From Laccaria trichodermophora (taxonomy: Eukaryota > Basidiomycota > Agaricomycetes > Agaricales > Hydnangiaceae): a stretch of 64,000 nucleotides of DNA. Within the stretch, counting starts at the first letter, position 1; every line of letters starts with the position of its first letter. The stretch spans positions 1,079,862 through 1,143,861 of the forward strand of contig JACTVC010000015.1 in NCBI GenBank assembly GCA_018417955.1, written 5' to 3'. This document shows, one piece after another, positions 43,394 through 55,841 of the stretch. Under the pieces are notes generated by a model. That model ran no database searches and had not been told where the DNA came from. It saw only the letters and a list, made by a program, of their open reading frames with translations. The translations under genes and the position numbers were made by a program.

Positions 43394-44516
43394 ATGTCTC
43401 TCCCCCTAGAACTAGTCCGAGAAATCATCCATCTCCTGCTCTTCTCCGCCCCACCGCAGTCCTCGACTCCGGAAAAGCCTGGCTGTTCAACTAAACCCAC
43501 ATGGGGCACGATCAATGCGTTCAGCCTCACTTCACAAAACTACCGCGCTCTAGTGCTCGAAGCATGGTTTCGGACTCTCTACATCGAATCGCCAGAGGAT
43601 CTTAGCTTTTTACGGGACTCAGGCTGGTTTCCTGAGCTAAGGGGTAAATGGACCAGACACCTCCATTGTGTCCAACCATACAACAACATCCTCTCTTTCT
43701 GGAATCTCTCCTCCTTCCTCCGTGTTTCTTCCATTAGACTGGACTGGCTCTCCCCTAACCTTTTGCCGTTTTTGACCCTCTCGCGCGCTCACTTGGACAC
43801 ACATCCCATTACACACCTCTCCTCCACGGTTGAACATTTCGACCTGCGCGGAAGGATCTGGCCTGATCCTGGGGTGATACAAGGTATTGCTAATACCCCA
43901 GGCTTTGGGCAGTTGAAGACATTGAAGATGGTGCAAGACACAGTGTGGTGTGGGCTTTGCAATACTTGCTGTGTTGTCCAATTTAAAGACAGGCCGACGG
44001 GGGTGGTGTATGAAGGGGGTTTGGGGTTGCCTGTGAGTTCCGTTCTACCCGGCCTTGAAAAAAAGAAAAAACTGACGATGACATACGTAGATCCACTACG
44101 CACGTATTCTCGCACCGCTTGAATACCTTGAAGAAGTTGTGACTATCATACCCAACCATGGCCTTGGATATACTACATTGGGTTCGACAGACCCAGACTT
44201 AAATACGGACACGAACCCAGAGACATCCAACACAAACGTAAACCTGAACTTATGGTCGGGTGAATGCGATACCTGTATGGTGATGATGTACGACGACGAT
44301 GCGTTCCGTGAGAAGTGGGTGACTAGGAAGAGACGTGTTGGTCTGGCTGGTGGTAACGATGATGGCCAGAAAGATGTGAGGCCACCGAAGTTGAGGAGGG
44401 TGGAGTATCAGTTCACTACAGTGGACGACGGGGAGGAGGAGGCGCGATTTGAGGATTACGAGGACGAGGATACTAGTGATAGTGAGTTTGATCATAACGG
44501 TTTGCCATGGGATTGA
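43394..44516 (+). CDS. F-box-like protein, paralogue D, 354 aa
   Basis: Exon 1 43394-44032 (213 codons), 58-bp intron, exon 2 44091-44516 (142 codons with stop). No defect. MSLPLELVREIIHLLLFSAP and SLTSQNYRALVLEAWFRTLY, then SSIRLDWLSPNLLPFL, STVEHFDLRGRIWPD, GFGQLKTLKMVQDTVWCGLC. Exon 2 has IHYARILAPLEYLEEVVTII, an acidic Asp/Thr/Asn-rich insert, SGECDTCMVMMYDDDAF, RKRRVGLAGG, PPKLRRVEYQF and an acidic tail ending SDSEFDHNGLPWD. It is the best-preserved member and is closest to A (12.5 kb) and B. The two Cys pairs might bind zinc, but this is not established. Confidence 0.8.
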
Positions 44517-45480
44517 GTGGGGGGTTGGGTTCTTGGTGGGCGTCTTTAACTTCTGTTGATGGAGAGCAAATTGTTCACGCTTTGAGGAATAGGATTGGCG
44601 ACACAATGGGAAGGAGATGCTACCTGTCTATAACCCTTCGACATCAGCTGCTGAGCCAGAATATCCGCCTTCCTTTACCCGTCAATGAATTAGTCAGGGT
44701 AGATGATGTCAATCCACTCATTCCAAGTATTCACTGGGCCCGGATAGGGCATTCAAGTGCCGTAACCAGCTCCCTATAATATAAGCGGTCACTCGCGGAT
44801 AGCACACGCCTCGAAAGGCACAAGAACGCGGAATGCATGCGCCTATCAGGCCGGTTCATCAATATCTCTCCTAGCGGGGTGTTGCTTGTTAATTGATTTA
44901 ACAGTGGCGAGTCAGTTGAACTCATCTCTGGAGGCATTAAGGACAGCCCAATCGCTTGACGCATTGATGGCTGCATTGTCTCTGTCCTTCTCTGTTCATG
45001 ATCCTCAACACCTCATGATCCTCAACACCCGATTCAAGCAACCTAGTCGGCTTCCTACCTTCCTCCAAATGGTACAAGGATGCCGAATGTACGCGACTGA
45101 AACCCCGAATCGCCTTAGGACCCTCCCGGTTGTTATATATATATGTCGGACTCTTTCCTGAGTGCATGAACACGGTGGTTGTGGAACAGATGTGTTTCTC
45201 GTCGTCCTTCGTCTATGCATCGTATCTTATCGTCATTTTCAGTAGGGCCCTCTTATAAATGTACCGTTTGATGAAGTGAACTATACCCGCTTTTGATGGC
45301 TGGTTAGTACATAGTCTGGATGGTTTTTTCCCTTTCTTCCGACTATACTCTGGCTCATCGATCATCATGGATTGCTCAAGTGCAGCAGAGGGGATGCAGA
45401 TATGGACCCGATATGGATGCGCATACCCACCTTCACTCCAATAGGCCGTGGCAAGACTTCTACCTCTACTTGCCACCACG
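44517..45480. other. Spacer between F-box copies D and E
   Basis: The right part (45000-45480) duplicates 41390-41744. The left part is unassigned. No gene supported. Confidence 0.6.
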
Positions 45481-46249
45481 ATGTCGTTGCCACTTCCACC
45501 AGAATTTATTGGCAAAATCATCTATTTTACACTCTCCTCTGGATCTGCCCCACAGCGCTTCTCTGCCCCACAGGATCTCAGCTGTTCAACTAAACCCAGT
45601 TGGCACGCACTCAACGTGCTCAATCTCGCCTCAGTTCGAAGTCAGGCTTGCCCATATTCAACTGCTCCTCTTCGGTCGAACACCTTGACCTGCGCGGATT
45701 TTTGTGGCCTATTCTCGAGGTGCTCCAGAATATCTCTCATACCCCGGGCTTTGCGTATCTGAAGAATCTGAAGACTTTCACAATAGAGCGAGAGATGACG
45801 TGATGTGGGTTCTGCGGTGGCTTCTCTAGTGTCCAATTCAAGGATATGCCGGCTGCGGCGTATGAGGGGGGCTATGGGTTGCCTGTGAGCTCTAGTTGGT
45901 TCAAATTCTGAATATTTGTGATGATTGGCTTTCTCAGATCGACTATGCGCGCGTTCTGGCCCCACTGGAATACCTCGAAAAAGTCGTGATCACCGTAATA
46001 CACTACTACCTTGGGTCGACCACAACCCCAACAATCCCAGATCCAGACCCAGAAACAAATCCGAATACAAATCAATGGGCGGGGGAATGCGACAAGTGCG
46101 TGAAAACTAAGAATGAGAATGACGCTTTCCGCCAGAAGTCGGTGGATAGGAAGTGGGGTGTTGATGTTTGCCGCGATGATGATGATGGCAAGGATACGAG
46201 GCCATCTAAGTTGAGGAGGGTGGAGTGGCAGCTTTGTGACGCACTTTGA
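45481..46249 (+). pseudogene. F-box-like paralogue E, internally deleted
   Basis: Starts MSLPLPPEFIGKIIYFTLSS like copy C, but after LNVLNLAS about 300 bp of exon 1 are missing. The frame shifts and stops, and a fragment SSVEHLDLRGFLWP...GFAYLKNLKTF survives in another frame (about 45660-45800). Exon 2 (about 45940-46249) is intact: IDYARVLAPLEYLEKVVITV, WAGECDKCVKTKNENDAF and PSKLRRVEWQL. Confidence 0.75.
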
Positions 46250-46859
46250 ACACACCGATGGGACACTCTGGCTCAGCAGCTGATCCCGAAAGCCTAAAGA
46301 CGAGGGGCATCTCCACAGCCTGGCCTGTCCCATCCTTTACTCGTCAAGCAATACTCCTTGAATACCAAAGAAAAAGACCCACCAAGAACCAAAGACTATC
46401 ACCAATATTCACATCACCGGTCAAGGCATCAGGGCATACGATGAAATTCGCTCGTTTCTCAAGACTTTGAAATTCACTACATTGATCAGGACGTTTTATC
46501 AAAGCCCTTCCACAATCGGCTCCTTACAAGTGATCACCATCACCATTGCACATACCCACCAACATGCACAAGGCTCACGCGGAATGTATGCCTCGTATCA
46601 GAATGACACGTCGATGTCTCTAGGTTTTCGCTGCCATCCGATTGGACCATTTGTTTTTCCTACTCGTCCCCTGACCTCAAAGACAGTCTATTCACTTGAC
46701 ACGTCGAGGAATCAAGATGGGCGAGGGTCAGCCAAAATAGCCCAAGTTGGCTAGTCGCAGTTGAAATTCTGATATCTGCGACCTCAGTCATGATTGGCTT
46801 AGAGGCTCCTCTGCCGTATTGCGCTTTTGGAAGAGGCATCCCAACTATTTCCAGTTGGA
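46250..46859. repeat. Spacer, partly shared with 15.93 kb
   Basis: 46256-46395 matches 15927-16060. No gene. This places a second block of the F-box neighbourhood at both loci. Confidence 0.6.
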
Positions 46860-46869
46860 CTATCCCCAA

Positions 46870-47440
46870 CGCGCTGAGTGGCGAGTGGAAATCCGCGAAC
46901 GTATTACCACCGCGCCCTTGTCCTTGAAGCGATGTTTCGGGAAATACATGCGCCTGAGAATGTGACTCTCCAGTGGTGCTCAACTGACGTGGGGAACAAA
47001 TGGACCAGAAGCCACTCTCTCTCCTTTTCTTGTTCATCCGACTAGTCTGGCACTTCCCCATACTCAGGTCATGTTTCCCCTTTCGCTCAAAGTGCTAGGA
47101 ACGCCAACACCGCTCGAATCCTTCCCTTCATTGACCTCCCACGCAGCTCGGCCTGAATGCCCTTACGGTGGCCTGAACCTCTAGATCTTTAGGCTATCAC
47201 TAACATCCCGGATTTTGGCCGTCGCGTTTGAAGACGTTGTAAATGAAATTACGCCTGGCGTGGTGTGAGATTTGCAGATTTGTGCTATGTGATCGTTTTG
47301 GGACAGACCGACCGGGGCAATTAGGGGCGTCGTGAGTCTGCGTACTAGACGAGGGTTGAAACTAAATTCCAGATCCGTTATATATGCGCGTATTTTGGCT
47401 CCATTTGAAGACCCTGGATAATTCTTCATTGGAACACAAA
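46870..47440 (+). pseudogene. F-box family relic F
   Basis: Scattered recognisable pieces in different frames: RALVLEAMFREIHAPENVT and VGNKWTRS (about 46910-47020), GFGRRLKTL and LAWCEICRF (about 47205-47280), and a decayed exon 2 start (about 47378-47415). Order and spacing fit exon 1 then exon 2 of the family. Multiple stops make it clearly dead. Confidence 0.55.
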
Positions 47441-48526
47441 ACTGCTGGGGCGCTGCCAAACCCGAATGCAGGCCCAGGTTCGGTTCCAGAAACAACCTCA
47501 AAACCCCCAACCCCAATATGTACGACAGCTGTCTGAAGATCATCTGGAATGACCACCTATCCCGTGAGATTTATACATTCCACGTTCCTGCAGAACTACC
47601 TACCTATCAAGCCATCACGGGTATCATCAATCCAGCCCGGACTCGGACGATTTGGCGGGAGAGCGACTTCTTCAAATGGCATTTTGGTCTATCGCGCAAC
47701 ATGCATTGGCTACTAGCGTTTGCAGTTCAGTGTATACCCCTTCCCGCTCCGCTACGATTCCATCTCCGGTCACGTTTGGCCGCCTCGGGTTGATTAGAGC
47801 CTATTGATTGGCTTGCGTGGCATAGTCCGTCCATTTTGTATGGGTGTTGCCTGTGTATTTGGAGGTGACTCGCAGGTCATCGTATTCCTTCCTTCCTGTG
47901 CACGAGAAGCACCCTCATCAACCTGCCATTCCGATCTCCGGCGCACTCGCAAGACGGTGTGCTTGCTTGATGAATACACTTCAACCCGTCCACGTTCAAC
48001 ATGTTTATCTGGGGTACCACGTCCACTCACGGATCTTCGATATAAATGTTACGAATAATAGTAGGCGTTTTATCCTCGGCACGTATTCCGACCGCGTGTA
48101 CCTAGGGCCAATCAGTTGTGCACATATCTGACTTTTTGTATATCCATCAATGCTTATCCTTTCCCATGTCATGGAGTAGACTTTTTGAACTAAGATCATG
48201 ATGATGTCGCTGTCAGTGTCACCCCACACACGACTCTGCCGCCACACATCAACTCTGCTGCAATCGACGCGGAGGGATACCCACTCAGTGGGGTGGGTAT
48301 ATTCAATATGCAGTGCAAAGGTATACAAAAAAAAGTATTCAAACGAAATAACGATAGCGAAGAGGGAACGCTGGGGAATACAGTAGAAAAGAAAGAAGAT
48401 AATAGTACATCTGGCGTAACAGAAGAATAATGTAAGGGAAAAAAAAAGGAGTGTGAAAGGGATGATTACTATCAGTCCCTCGGGTCGTAGTGAGACCGGC
48501 AATATCTGTTGTACAAAGGGCACTTT
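47441..48526. other. Intergenic, no clear gene
   Basis: Frames of up to 172 codons on the reverse strand (48005-48523) are T-rich, overlap others and lack motifs. It includes the 3' flank of the P450 gene. Confidence 0.4.
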
Positions 48527-50768
48527 TCAAAGCGATGTTGGCAACTCCGATTGTTTGATCAATGCGAGTGCCTTTTCTGATCTTGGTCTAAAATCGCACG
48601 GGAACTTCGTTGGGCTCCTGCGCAGAAAGACGCGTCAAGATAAAGGGCAGGATAGAAAGTATAGCTCGGGGTAACGGACCTGAATATGGGGTTTTCGAAC
48701 TGGACATCGGGTTCTATGGTGTTGCCTTGTTCATCGACAGCCTTTGAGATATCCAGGGTGGCGATCATACATGCGATGAGCAACCACAGCGACGAGTCAA
48801 CAAGGTGACGACCAGGGCATAGTCTAAGAATGACGTAGCATGTGTTCAACGAGAGATTGATCGACAGAAGACGATAACACAAACCTCCGTCCAAAACCAA
48901 AGACGTAATTTCGTGGATTCCTCTTCCTCTCCGTATCGGCGTCCACCTTGGTCAAGAACCGGTCCGGGTTGAAGGTGTAAGAATCAGGATAAATTTCTTC
49001 ATCATGCATGATTGCCCTGCATCGCAAAAAAAAAAAGTGACATCGGAGGTTTTAGGGCTACAGCAGCGCAGGGAAGGCGGGAACGGACCAGATGTTTCCA
49101 AATATCTGAAAAAGGAAAGAAGTTCAGTTCGGGTTATGACCATAAAACTTGGATGACCGTACAAGAGAACCCTTGGGGATAAGCATCCCGCGATAGACGT
49201 CGTCTTCCATCAGACGATGGGGTAGACCTAAAAAATCATTGCTAAATGGGGCAGATCATACACGATGCAGTGACAGACGTACTGAGAGGAAGGGGGACAC
49301 CCCAGCGCCATGTCTCTTGCAAGACGGCCTCGACTATCAATGAAACGATTAGAATGAGAGGTTCAAACTATGATCAGTAGTAACCTTACTGTAAGGAAGA
49401 GAATCCCTGTCTTCAAATGTTGGGAGACGGTCGGACCCAACGACGGCGTCAATTTCCCTCTGTGCCTTGGCAAGCACCTCCGGATGTTGAATTATGGCGA
49501 GGAAAAAGTGCGTGATGGTGGCAATGCTCTGTCATTCAGAGAGGAAGCATGAGCGCTGTCTAGATGTGCTTAAGACGGAAGGAAGCGCGACTAACCGTGT
49601 CCATGCTGGCACCGTACATCGAATTGGCCGTCCATTTGAGATCGTATTCGAACTCGGGTGAAGCTTTGGCCCCGTCTTGATCCTCCAGCAACATGGAACA
49701 GAAAGAGTGTTTATATTGCCCTGTTTTCTGGATGACGAAGAAACCATTGAGTTTGTAACAACCTGTAAGGAAGGTAGCATCGCTTACCATGCCATTCTTC
49801 AAGAATTCATACGGTTTATCGACCCACTCTTCCATCTTGGCTTTCCATCGCGCAGCTTTGAGTTTGAAACCAGCACCAGGGAACCACGTAGGAAGATGTT
49901 GGAGTGAGGGGAAGATATCAACGGGCCAGATACCGCCTCCAGAAGCGATCTCGTTGGCGAGAATATCAACACATTCTTCAGCCAGGCCCAGATACGGGTC
50001 GTTGTTCGACGACACCTGATACCCATAAACCACAGACAGAGTGAGGGAACCCGCATAACGACGAATGTGCCGCATATAGTCTGCAGGTTCGGAAATAAGT
50101 TTGCGGAGATACTCGTACGTCTCATTCTCGATGAGCGGGTAGTACGCAGGGATGCACGTCGGAGCAAAGGCCTTGTGCATCAATTTGCGTTGACGCTTTG
50201 ATTGATCGTTGTAGCCAGTGAAAGCGACCTAGAGGGCGCCAGAATGTGGCGTCAGATGTCGTGAATAGAAGGTAGGTTTGAATGACACTTGCCATGTTCT
50301 TGCACCCACAACTGCCGAATGCAACGGACAGTCAGCCACATGTCACCAGTAAGAACGATATACGTACAGTTCGCCTGTCATTAAGAATTGTGGTTTATCC
50401 GAATAGATTGAACCACGCTTGTCGAGCAAATCCATAGCCGACTCTGGACTATTGAGGAAGATGAGGTGGACTGCTCCAAAGACATCGAGGTGAACAACAT
50501 CGCCTGTGGAAATCTGATTAAAACGCGCATATATTCACGTTTATTGCGAGTTTCGAGACGTACCGAATTGTTTCGCCCATCTAGTGGCTGGCAGCCACAA
50601 CTCCTTCGCAGTGAGGTTCGCGATATTGCCCAGTAGAGGGTAACGCAGGGGGCCAGGTGGCAATGATGCCGTTGAAGCTTTAGGCTTTCGGAAGTAGATG
50701 AAAAGAGCGACGAGAAGGCCAGCAAGACCAGCGTAAGTGGAAAGGTTCGTCATATTAGACAGGCCCAA
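48527..50768 (-). CDS. Cytochrome P450 monooxygenase, microsomal
   Basis: An intron-rich gene whose exons join to about 510 residues, normal for fungal P450s. An N-terminal anchor (LSTYAGLAGLLVALFIYF) is followed by the Pro-rich hinge LPPGPLRYPLLGN. ExxR is in EAVLQETWRW. The heme loop is FGFGRRLCPGRHL with the cysteine ligand. The I-helix region reads ANSMYGASMDTS. An AIMHDEEIYPDSYTFNPDRF segment precedes the heme loop, and the C-terminus is FRSPTKFPCDFRPRSEKALA. The last intron (about 48622-48678) and the stop at 48527 were chosen because they yield this canonical P450 end. A 17-nt exon (49089-49105) supplies IFGNIW. The sequence resembles basidiomycete O-methylsterigmatocystin-oxidoreductase-like P450s, but substrate is unknown. 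No cluster of biosynthetic genes surrounds it. Confidence 0.9.
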
Positions 50769-53265
50769 AGAAGAACTGAACGGGTGGAGAGCGGCGTGGT
50801 GGCTGGCGGTGTCGATAACGGACCCCCTATTGGGGCGGGCGACAGGGAGGAGGGGAAGGAAAGGTGGAGCAACGAGGGCAGCAAAAGCTAAGTAGTACTT
50901 ATGGCTTTTTGGAATGCGTCAGGGCATTTGCTCAGATGAAAGTCACGACTCGGAAGCCTAATTTTGACCATGTTCAGAAGAAGGGCAGTCAGAAGAAGGG
51001 CAGTCAGAAGAAGGCGTCAGAAGGGCACGCCCAGGTTGATCGTCCATAGGCCAGGGTCGCCTTCTTCAATCAGTTTTTTTACGAGAAGGCATTTCATGTC
51101 CTCCACAACATGCCTCGTGGCGGTTATCAAACAAGGGAAGGTCCTTTACGGGGGCCGAGTTGTCGGAACGGAAGAAAAATATTCCCACATCAGGGCTTGC
51201 GCTCATCATCACCAACAAAGTATTCGATTTCTGTCGTGTTCACCTTCACGAGTAACGCTTACTCTTTTTACAAATCCTATTCAACAACTTGAAGGACGAC
51301 GCCATCTGGAACGAAGTTCGAAGCGTGAAGATCATCTCGCAATTCCGGACAGATCGACTCCGTGCAACTTACTCCATCGCAAGTCTTCCAGTTCATCAGT
51401 TGGCGAACTATGTAACCGAGAACTTAGTACATAGAAGTGAGGAATTATTCAAATTCTGGTTCGCCACTCTGAGGGAATGGTATCTACTGTCTAGTTGGAT
51501 CATCGGTTCGGACGACATCCCCATCCTAGGCATGTGTAGCCACCCATCAATCCACCCTCCAACCAGACTAGAAGCCATCTTTCTCGTAAATCGCGTCTGG
51601 TCAAGGTATCGGAGTCCGGGGAACCGCTCTTCGCAATGAGCCTCGCTGGCACCCCTCTTCTTTGCGATGACGAGATGATGGATTCTCGCGACCCACGGCA
51701 AGATTACCGGGGCCCTCTGACAGAAGCGACTTTTGTCTTTCTTGTGTTATTCTTACTTTTTCTGTGTCTGTGAATCCTGAACGACCAATCTTATCTTATG
51801 TTCGTCTCCATGAGCTTGTCTACCAACTCTCAGCAACCGAGCTTGTCTTTCTCGACTGTCTCGTCATACTGTGAAATTAACCGGTACCTGGGATCCGTTG
51901 CTATGTTTCGTCATATTCCAGCGGCTCACTCTCACCCTCACATTACGGCAATCTGGTTCTACTTCTCTGTAATGTCGTCAGTGGCCCTATGACATCTATT
52001 CATTTCCGAGAAAACTAGCTTCTGCCCGCCCCATGACTTTCTTTTAATTTTCTTGGGATCTTTCACTACCTGTGCGAATAGAAAAACTACATCTACTGAA
52101 TTCAGTCGACGATCATGATCAACCTTTTTCCATCGGTGCACTTATGCTTCCTCACTTTTTGGAACTGAAGACTTCCCTGCCCTCTTTTTTTCAATGACGT
52201 TCATTGCATGCCGTACTCATGTCGGACCACCGAAGCAGATCTTTTTACCACGTTATCAAACCGTTCCCTTCGACTCCTCCATCTAAACTTCTCTAACGGC
52301 CCTTGAACCTCCCTGCTTTCAACCCTACCTTCTACTAAATGAACATCGTACCACCGATACATGCACCTCCTGACTCCCTCAATTATCTCCGAGGTTCTTC
52401 CCCGATACATTCACCATCTTAAAAGTTGAAACAAGCTGCGTCGGGTGAACTTTTAAGAACGCCCTTGAGCTTTTCAGCACGTTGCGCGTACTAAGTCCCG
52501 TATTATCCCGTTAAACCAGGGGATGGGCATCGGAAGTGAGATTCTGAAAAAGGATCGATTATGCGCAGTAAAATCAAGAAAGCCTTGGAGAACAAAACGC
52601 TACCTGGGCGCGTATGTACCTTTACGCACCTCATAATCCAAAAAATGTTGGATGAGTCTTGTCCTCAACCGTTTCCCGTGCGTTAAATTACTACCCTTGA
52701 CGCACCGTCACTCACTCCCAGACGTCGCCAGGTGTCGCCTCTCAAACCTGAGGCCTGATGTCTTATGAGAACCCGCATAGGGTTTGGAGGCTCATGGAAG
52801 AGAGACGACTACGTCCTCTTAATCGACCATCAATTGTCTAACGGGGCTCATTTGATCGCTTACCTTGCTGTTGAAGCTCAACAAGCTCGCATTATCAGCC
52901 AGCCTACTGTTCGCCAGAATTGGAAATTTCGTGAGACCTTTCACTCTCTTGAGTGCCAAAGCCCTCCTGAGCTCAGCGGAATTGAGCGCATTTAGAAATT
53001 TGGCTCTGCGAGTTCGACTCTCCTGGTGAGCACTATATGAGTACGTGCGGCCCCGATGACTGTACTAGAAGCTCGCTATAATGCCTGTTACCCCCTCATT
53101 CAAAGAGCATTTATTCCGGGTAAAGATATACGCCAGCCATCTAAATTCACCTTTTCTTATTCAGAGATGCAGCGAGCGCGGTAGGATACAGTGATGAGAA
53201 CCAAATTTACATTACACACCGTCGAGTTCAACTTTATCAGACTACATGTTATTGTCGTATTTACC
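50769..53265. other. 2.5-kb region without a supported gene
   Basis: A short GAAGAAGGGCAGTCA tandem repeat (15-bp unit, about three copies) lies at about 50976-51020. A 116-codon frame (51289-51639) has no motif. A tRNA-like B-box sequence occurs near 53010. Nothing else is recognisable. Confidence 0.45.
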
Positions 53266-55841
53266 TTACCAGCCAAGCAATCCTTGATATTCGGCCCTCT
53301 GCAGGAGCTTGCCGCCTCTCTTCTTGGGCCCCTTAGTAGGGGCTTCGGAGCTAGAGTCTGTGGGTTTGATACCCAAGGCACGCAGCAATGCTGGGGGTGC
53401 ATCATCCCTGCCCACGACGATTTCCACCAGTTGAAGGAATCCCTTGTCCCTAATCTTTTCGGTATCGAGAAGGTTCCCAAGCTCCTTTTGAGTGGTCACA
53501 CGGTACGTTTTACTAGGTGCAGACTGGCTATTGCTGAAGACCTTTAACAAGTCCCCGTAATCCCAGGTCACAATGTTGTGGTATTCTCTGTTCCCACAAA
53601 TACTTGAGCGTGAGCAAGGGATGCGATTCAAAAGAACATTCAGACTTACCCTTCTACATTGTGTTGGAGTCGCTCTATCGTGTAACCCCCGTTATTGATG
53701 ACGAAAATGATGGGCTTGATCTTTGAACGTATGATGCTGGATAGCTCCTGGACTGTCATTTGGCTGGGGACGACCATGTTGAACATTTATTGCGAACTTC
53801 AGAAAGGAAAGGAGCGTACAGGCTACCATCGCCAATAAAGAGAATGGTCTGGGTAGCGTCGTCACCTTCGATTTCTTGACGTGCCAATGTCGAACCATGT
53901 GTAGCGCCTAGAGTATGTATATTCAAGAAAGGCAGGTTAGCCTGACAAAGATACAACCACGAAAAACTAACCCGGAGACCATCCAATACTGGCCCACAGT
54001 TTCTGAGCGAGCAGGGATGAATCCTTTGGCAGAGCCAAATCAAGGACTCCATAGCTGACGCTGCCTACAGCGAGGGGGTGAAGTCAACAAAACAATGAAC
54101 GAGACGGACTCTATGTACAACATACCGGCCTCCGTTACAATCAGGTCCTTCTCTTTGAACCATGCTCCAATACGCCACCAGAGCCAATCGTGTTTAATCA
54201 AGGCATCCGTATCCGTGACTACCTTGTTCTTGAATTCGGGGACCGGGAGTTGACTAGCTTTCTCGCGAAAATCCTTAAGGCGCTCCGCAAGTTTGGGGAG
54301 AAGCACCTTCATCCCAGTCCGAGCGTAGGTCGCGAATCCAACTTCCGTGTGATCAAAGTGGAGCTATTCGTGTTTCATTATCATCGTCAGCGCGATTTCT
54401 TTTTTTTCGCTACGGAAACAAACACAAACCTTAATAGACCGTTCTTCCTTTATGTTGTCGGAAAAATTTCCCGTGTTAAAGTCGGTGGTGAGAGGGCCTA
54501 AGAAGAGAACAAGCTTCGCTGACTCGACCTTCTGTTTAACCTCTTCAGAACTCAACTTCCCGATGTAAACCTAGGAAGTGAATTATGAGCGATTTCAAGA
54601 TAACGTAATAATTTCTGAGCACTCACCCCTCCATAGCGTTCAGATGTTTCGTCGACAACAGTCTTACCCAAAGGAGTTCCGTAAACAGGAAGGTTGGTTA
54701 CTGACAAAAAATCTGCAGCCTCTTGTTTGCAATGATGGCGACTGGTGCTGACGTCTGCAAGGACCACAACATTGTCCTTCAGCTCCCCCGAAAAAGCATC
54801 CTCGAAACGTCGATAGATATGGTCAATTGCGGCCTTTTCTGCATCAGCATCAATCTGGACCTCTTTCGGGGATAACTTGATCTCTTTCAAACGCTTTGTA
54901 GTGATTTCTTCGTCAACGAGGTCATATGGAAGTGCTAAGTACGCTGGGCGGGACTATAGCGATGTCAGTATTTTTCGCGCTGTAATGGAGAGCTAATTCG
55001 ATATACCTTGCTGATGCAATCGACAATAACTCGGTCGATCTCTTCATCTGCCACGCCAAGAGCGATATCTCTCTTGTTCAGAGCATATTGAGAACATGTG
55101 TACGGGAGAGCAGACTGGGCGAATTCATCGAATCTAGTTGGTTACGCTAACCTTAGTATGCCAGTGAGGATGAAGTAGTCTCGCATTACCTGCCGTCTCC
55201 GAGGGTATGAATGACGTTGCGTCCCTCAGCTTGAATCGAGGTCTTCTGTTGTCCGACGATATGGAGAACGGGAAGCTCCTCAGCGAAAGCTGTGTAATAA
55301 TGGCTCAGAAAAAGTGGGAATGAATCTGGACTGCACTCAAGCACTCACACCCTGCTATGCCGTTGATTGCAGAGAGCTCGCCCACCCCAACACTAAAAAC
55401 GACATTGTAAGTGGAACCGGGATGCAAAAGAACGATGAACATACGTGGTGGCGAGAACACCAAGACCGCGTCTGAAGCGAGCATAGCCGTCGGCCGCGTA
55501 CGCCGCATTAAGTTCGTTGCTGTTGCACATTGACGCATCATCTTTCAAGGAGGTCGAGCACCTGGATTGATTCTTACCACTCTCCAACCCAGGTGATATT
55601 GGAGTCTTCGACAATATCCTAGACGGCGTCGGATAACTCTATTTAATTTATAACTTATGACGAAACGAGAATCGACATACCAGGAAGTTGGCAAGATACG
55701 ATCCTGGGCAACCGAACATAGACTGCGGCACCAAGGTCAAAGTCCCGGTATACTGATCAAGAATATTCTGGATCTCACCTTGATGCCTTGTTCTTCGAGC
55801 CTGCGGACAATGTAACTACCTATACTGATCTCCTCGGCCAT
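53266..55841 (-). CDS. Pyruvate-decarboxylase-like thiamine diphosphate enzyme
   Basis: Many short introns. The joined protein is about 600 residues. It starts [20 protein letters not shown] (typical PDC N-terminus), then [34 protein letters not shown] (with the cofactor-activating Glu), [27 protein letters not shown], a central domain with [20 protein letters not shown], and the C-terminal ThDP motif GDGSL...24 residues...[14 protein letters not shown] converts pyruvate to acetaldehyde in the cytosol. Related enzymes act on phenylpyruvate or indolepyruvate. The usual HHTLG catalytic pair reads VIHTLGDG here, so the first His is replaced by Ile, which could change activity or specificity. GVPGDFN is replaced by GCPGSYL. 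The tail has a basic KGPKKRGGK extension. Confidence 0.9.

Noticed and set aside
48005..48523. 172-codon reverse-strand frame beyond the P450 gene.
   Set aside because: Phe/Tyr-rich output of T-rich DNA with no conserved motif. It lies in the 3' flank of the P450.
52962..53033. tRNA-like sequence (GAGCTCAGCGG ... GAGTTCGACTCTC ... GGTGAGCA) with A-box and B-box resemblance.
   Set aside because: A D-arm-like GCTC/GAGC pairing and a partial acceptor stem can be drawn, but the anticodon stem does not pair and the T stem is weak. At best a tRNA-derived relic.
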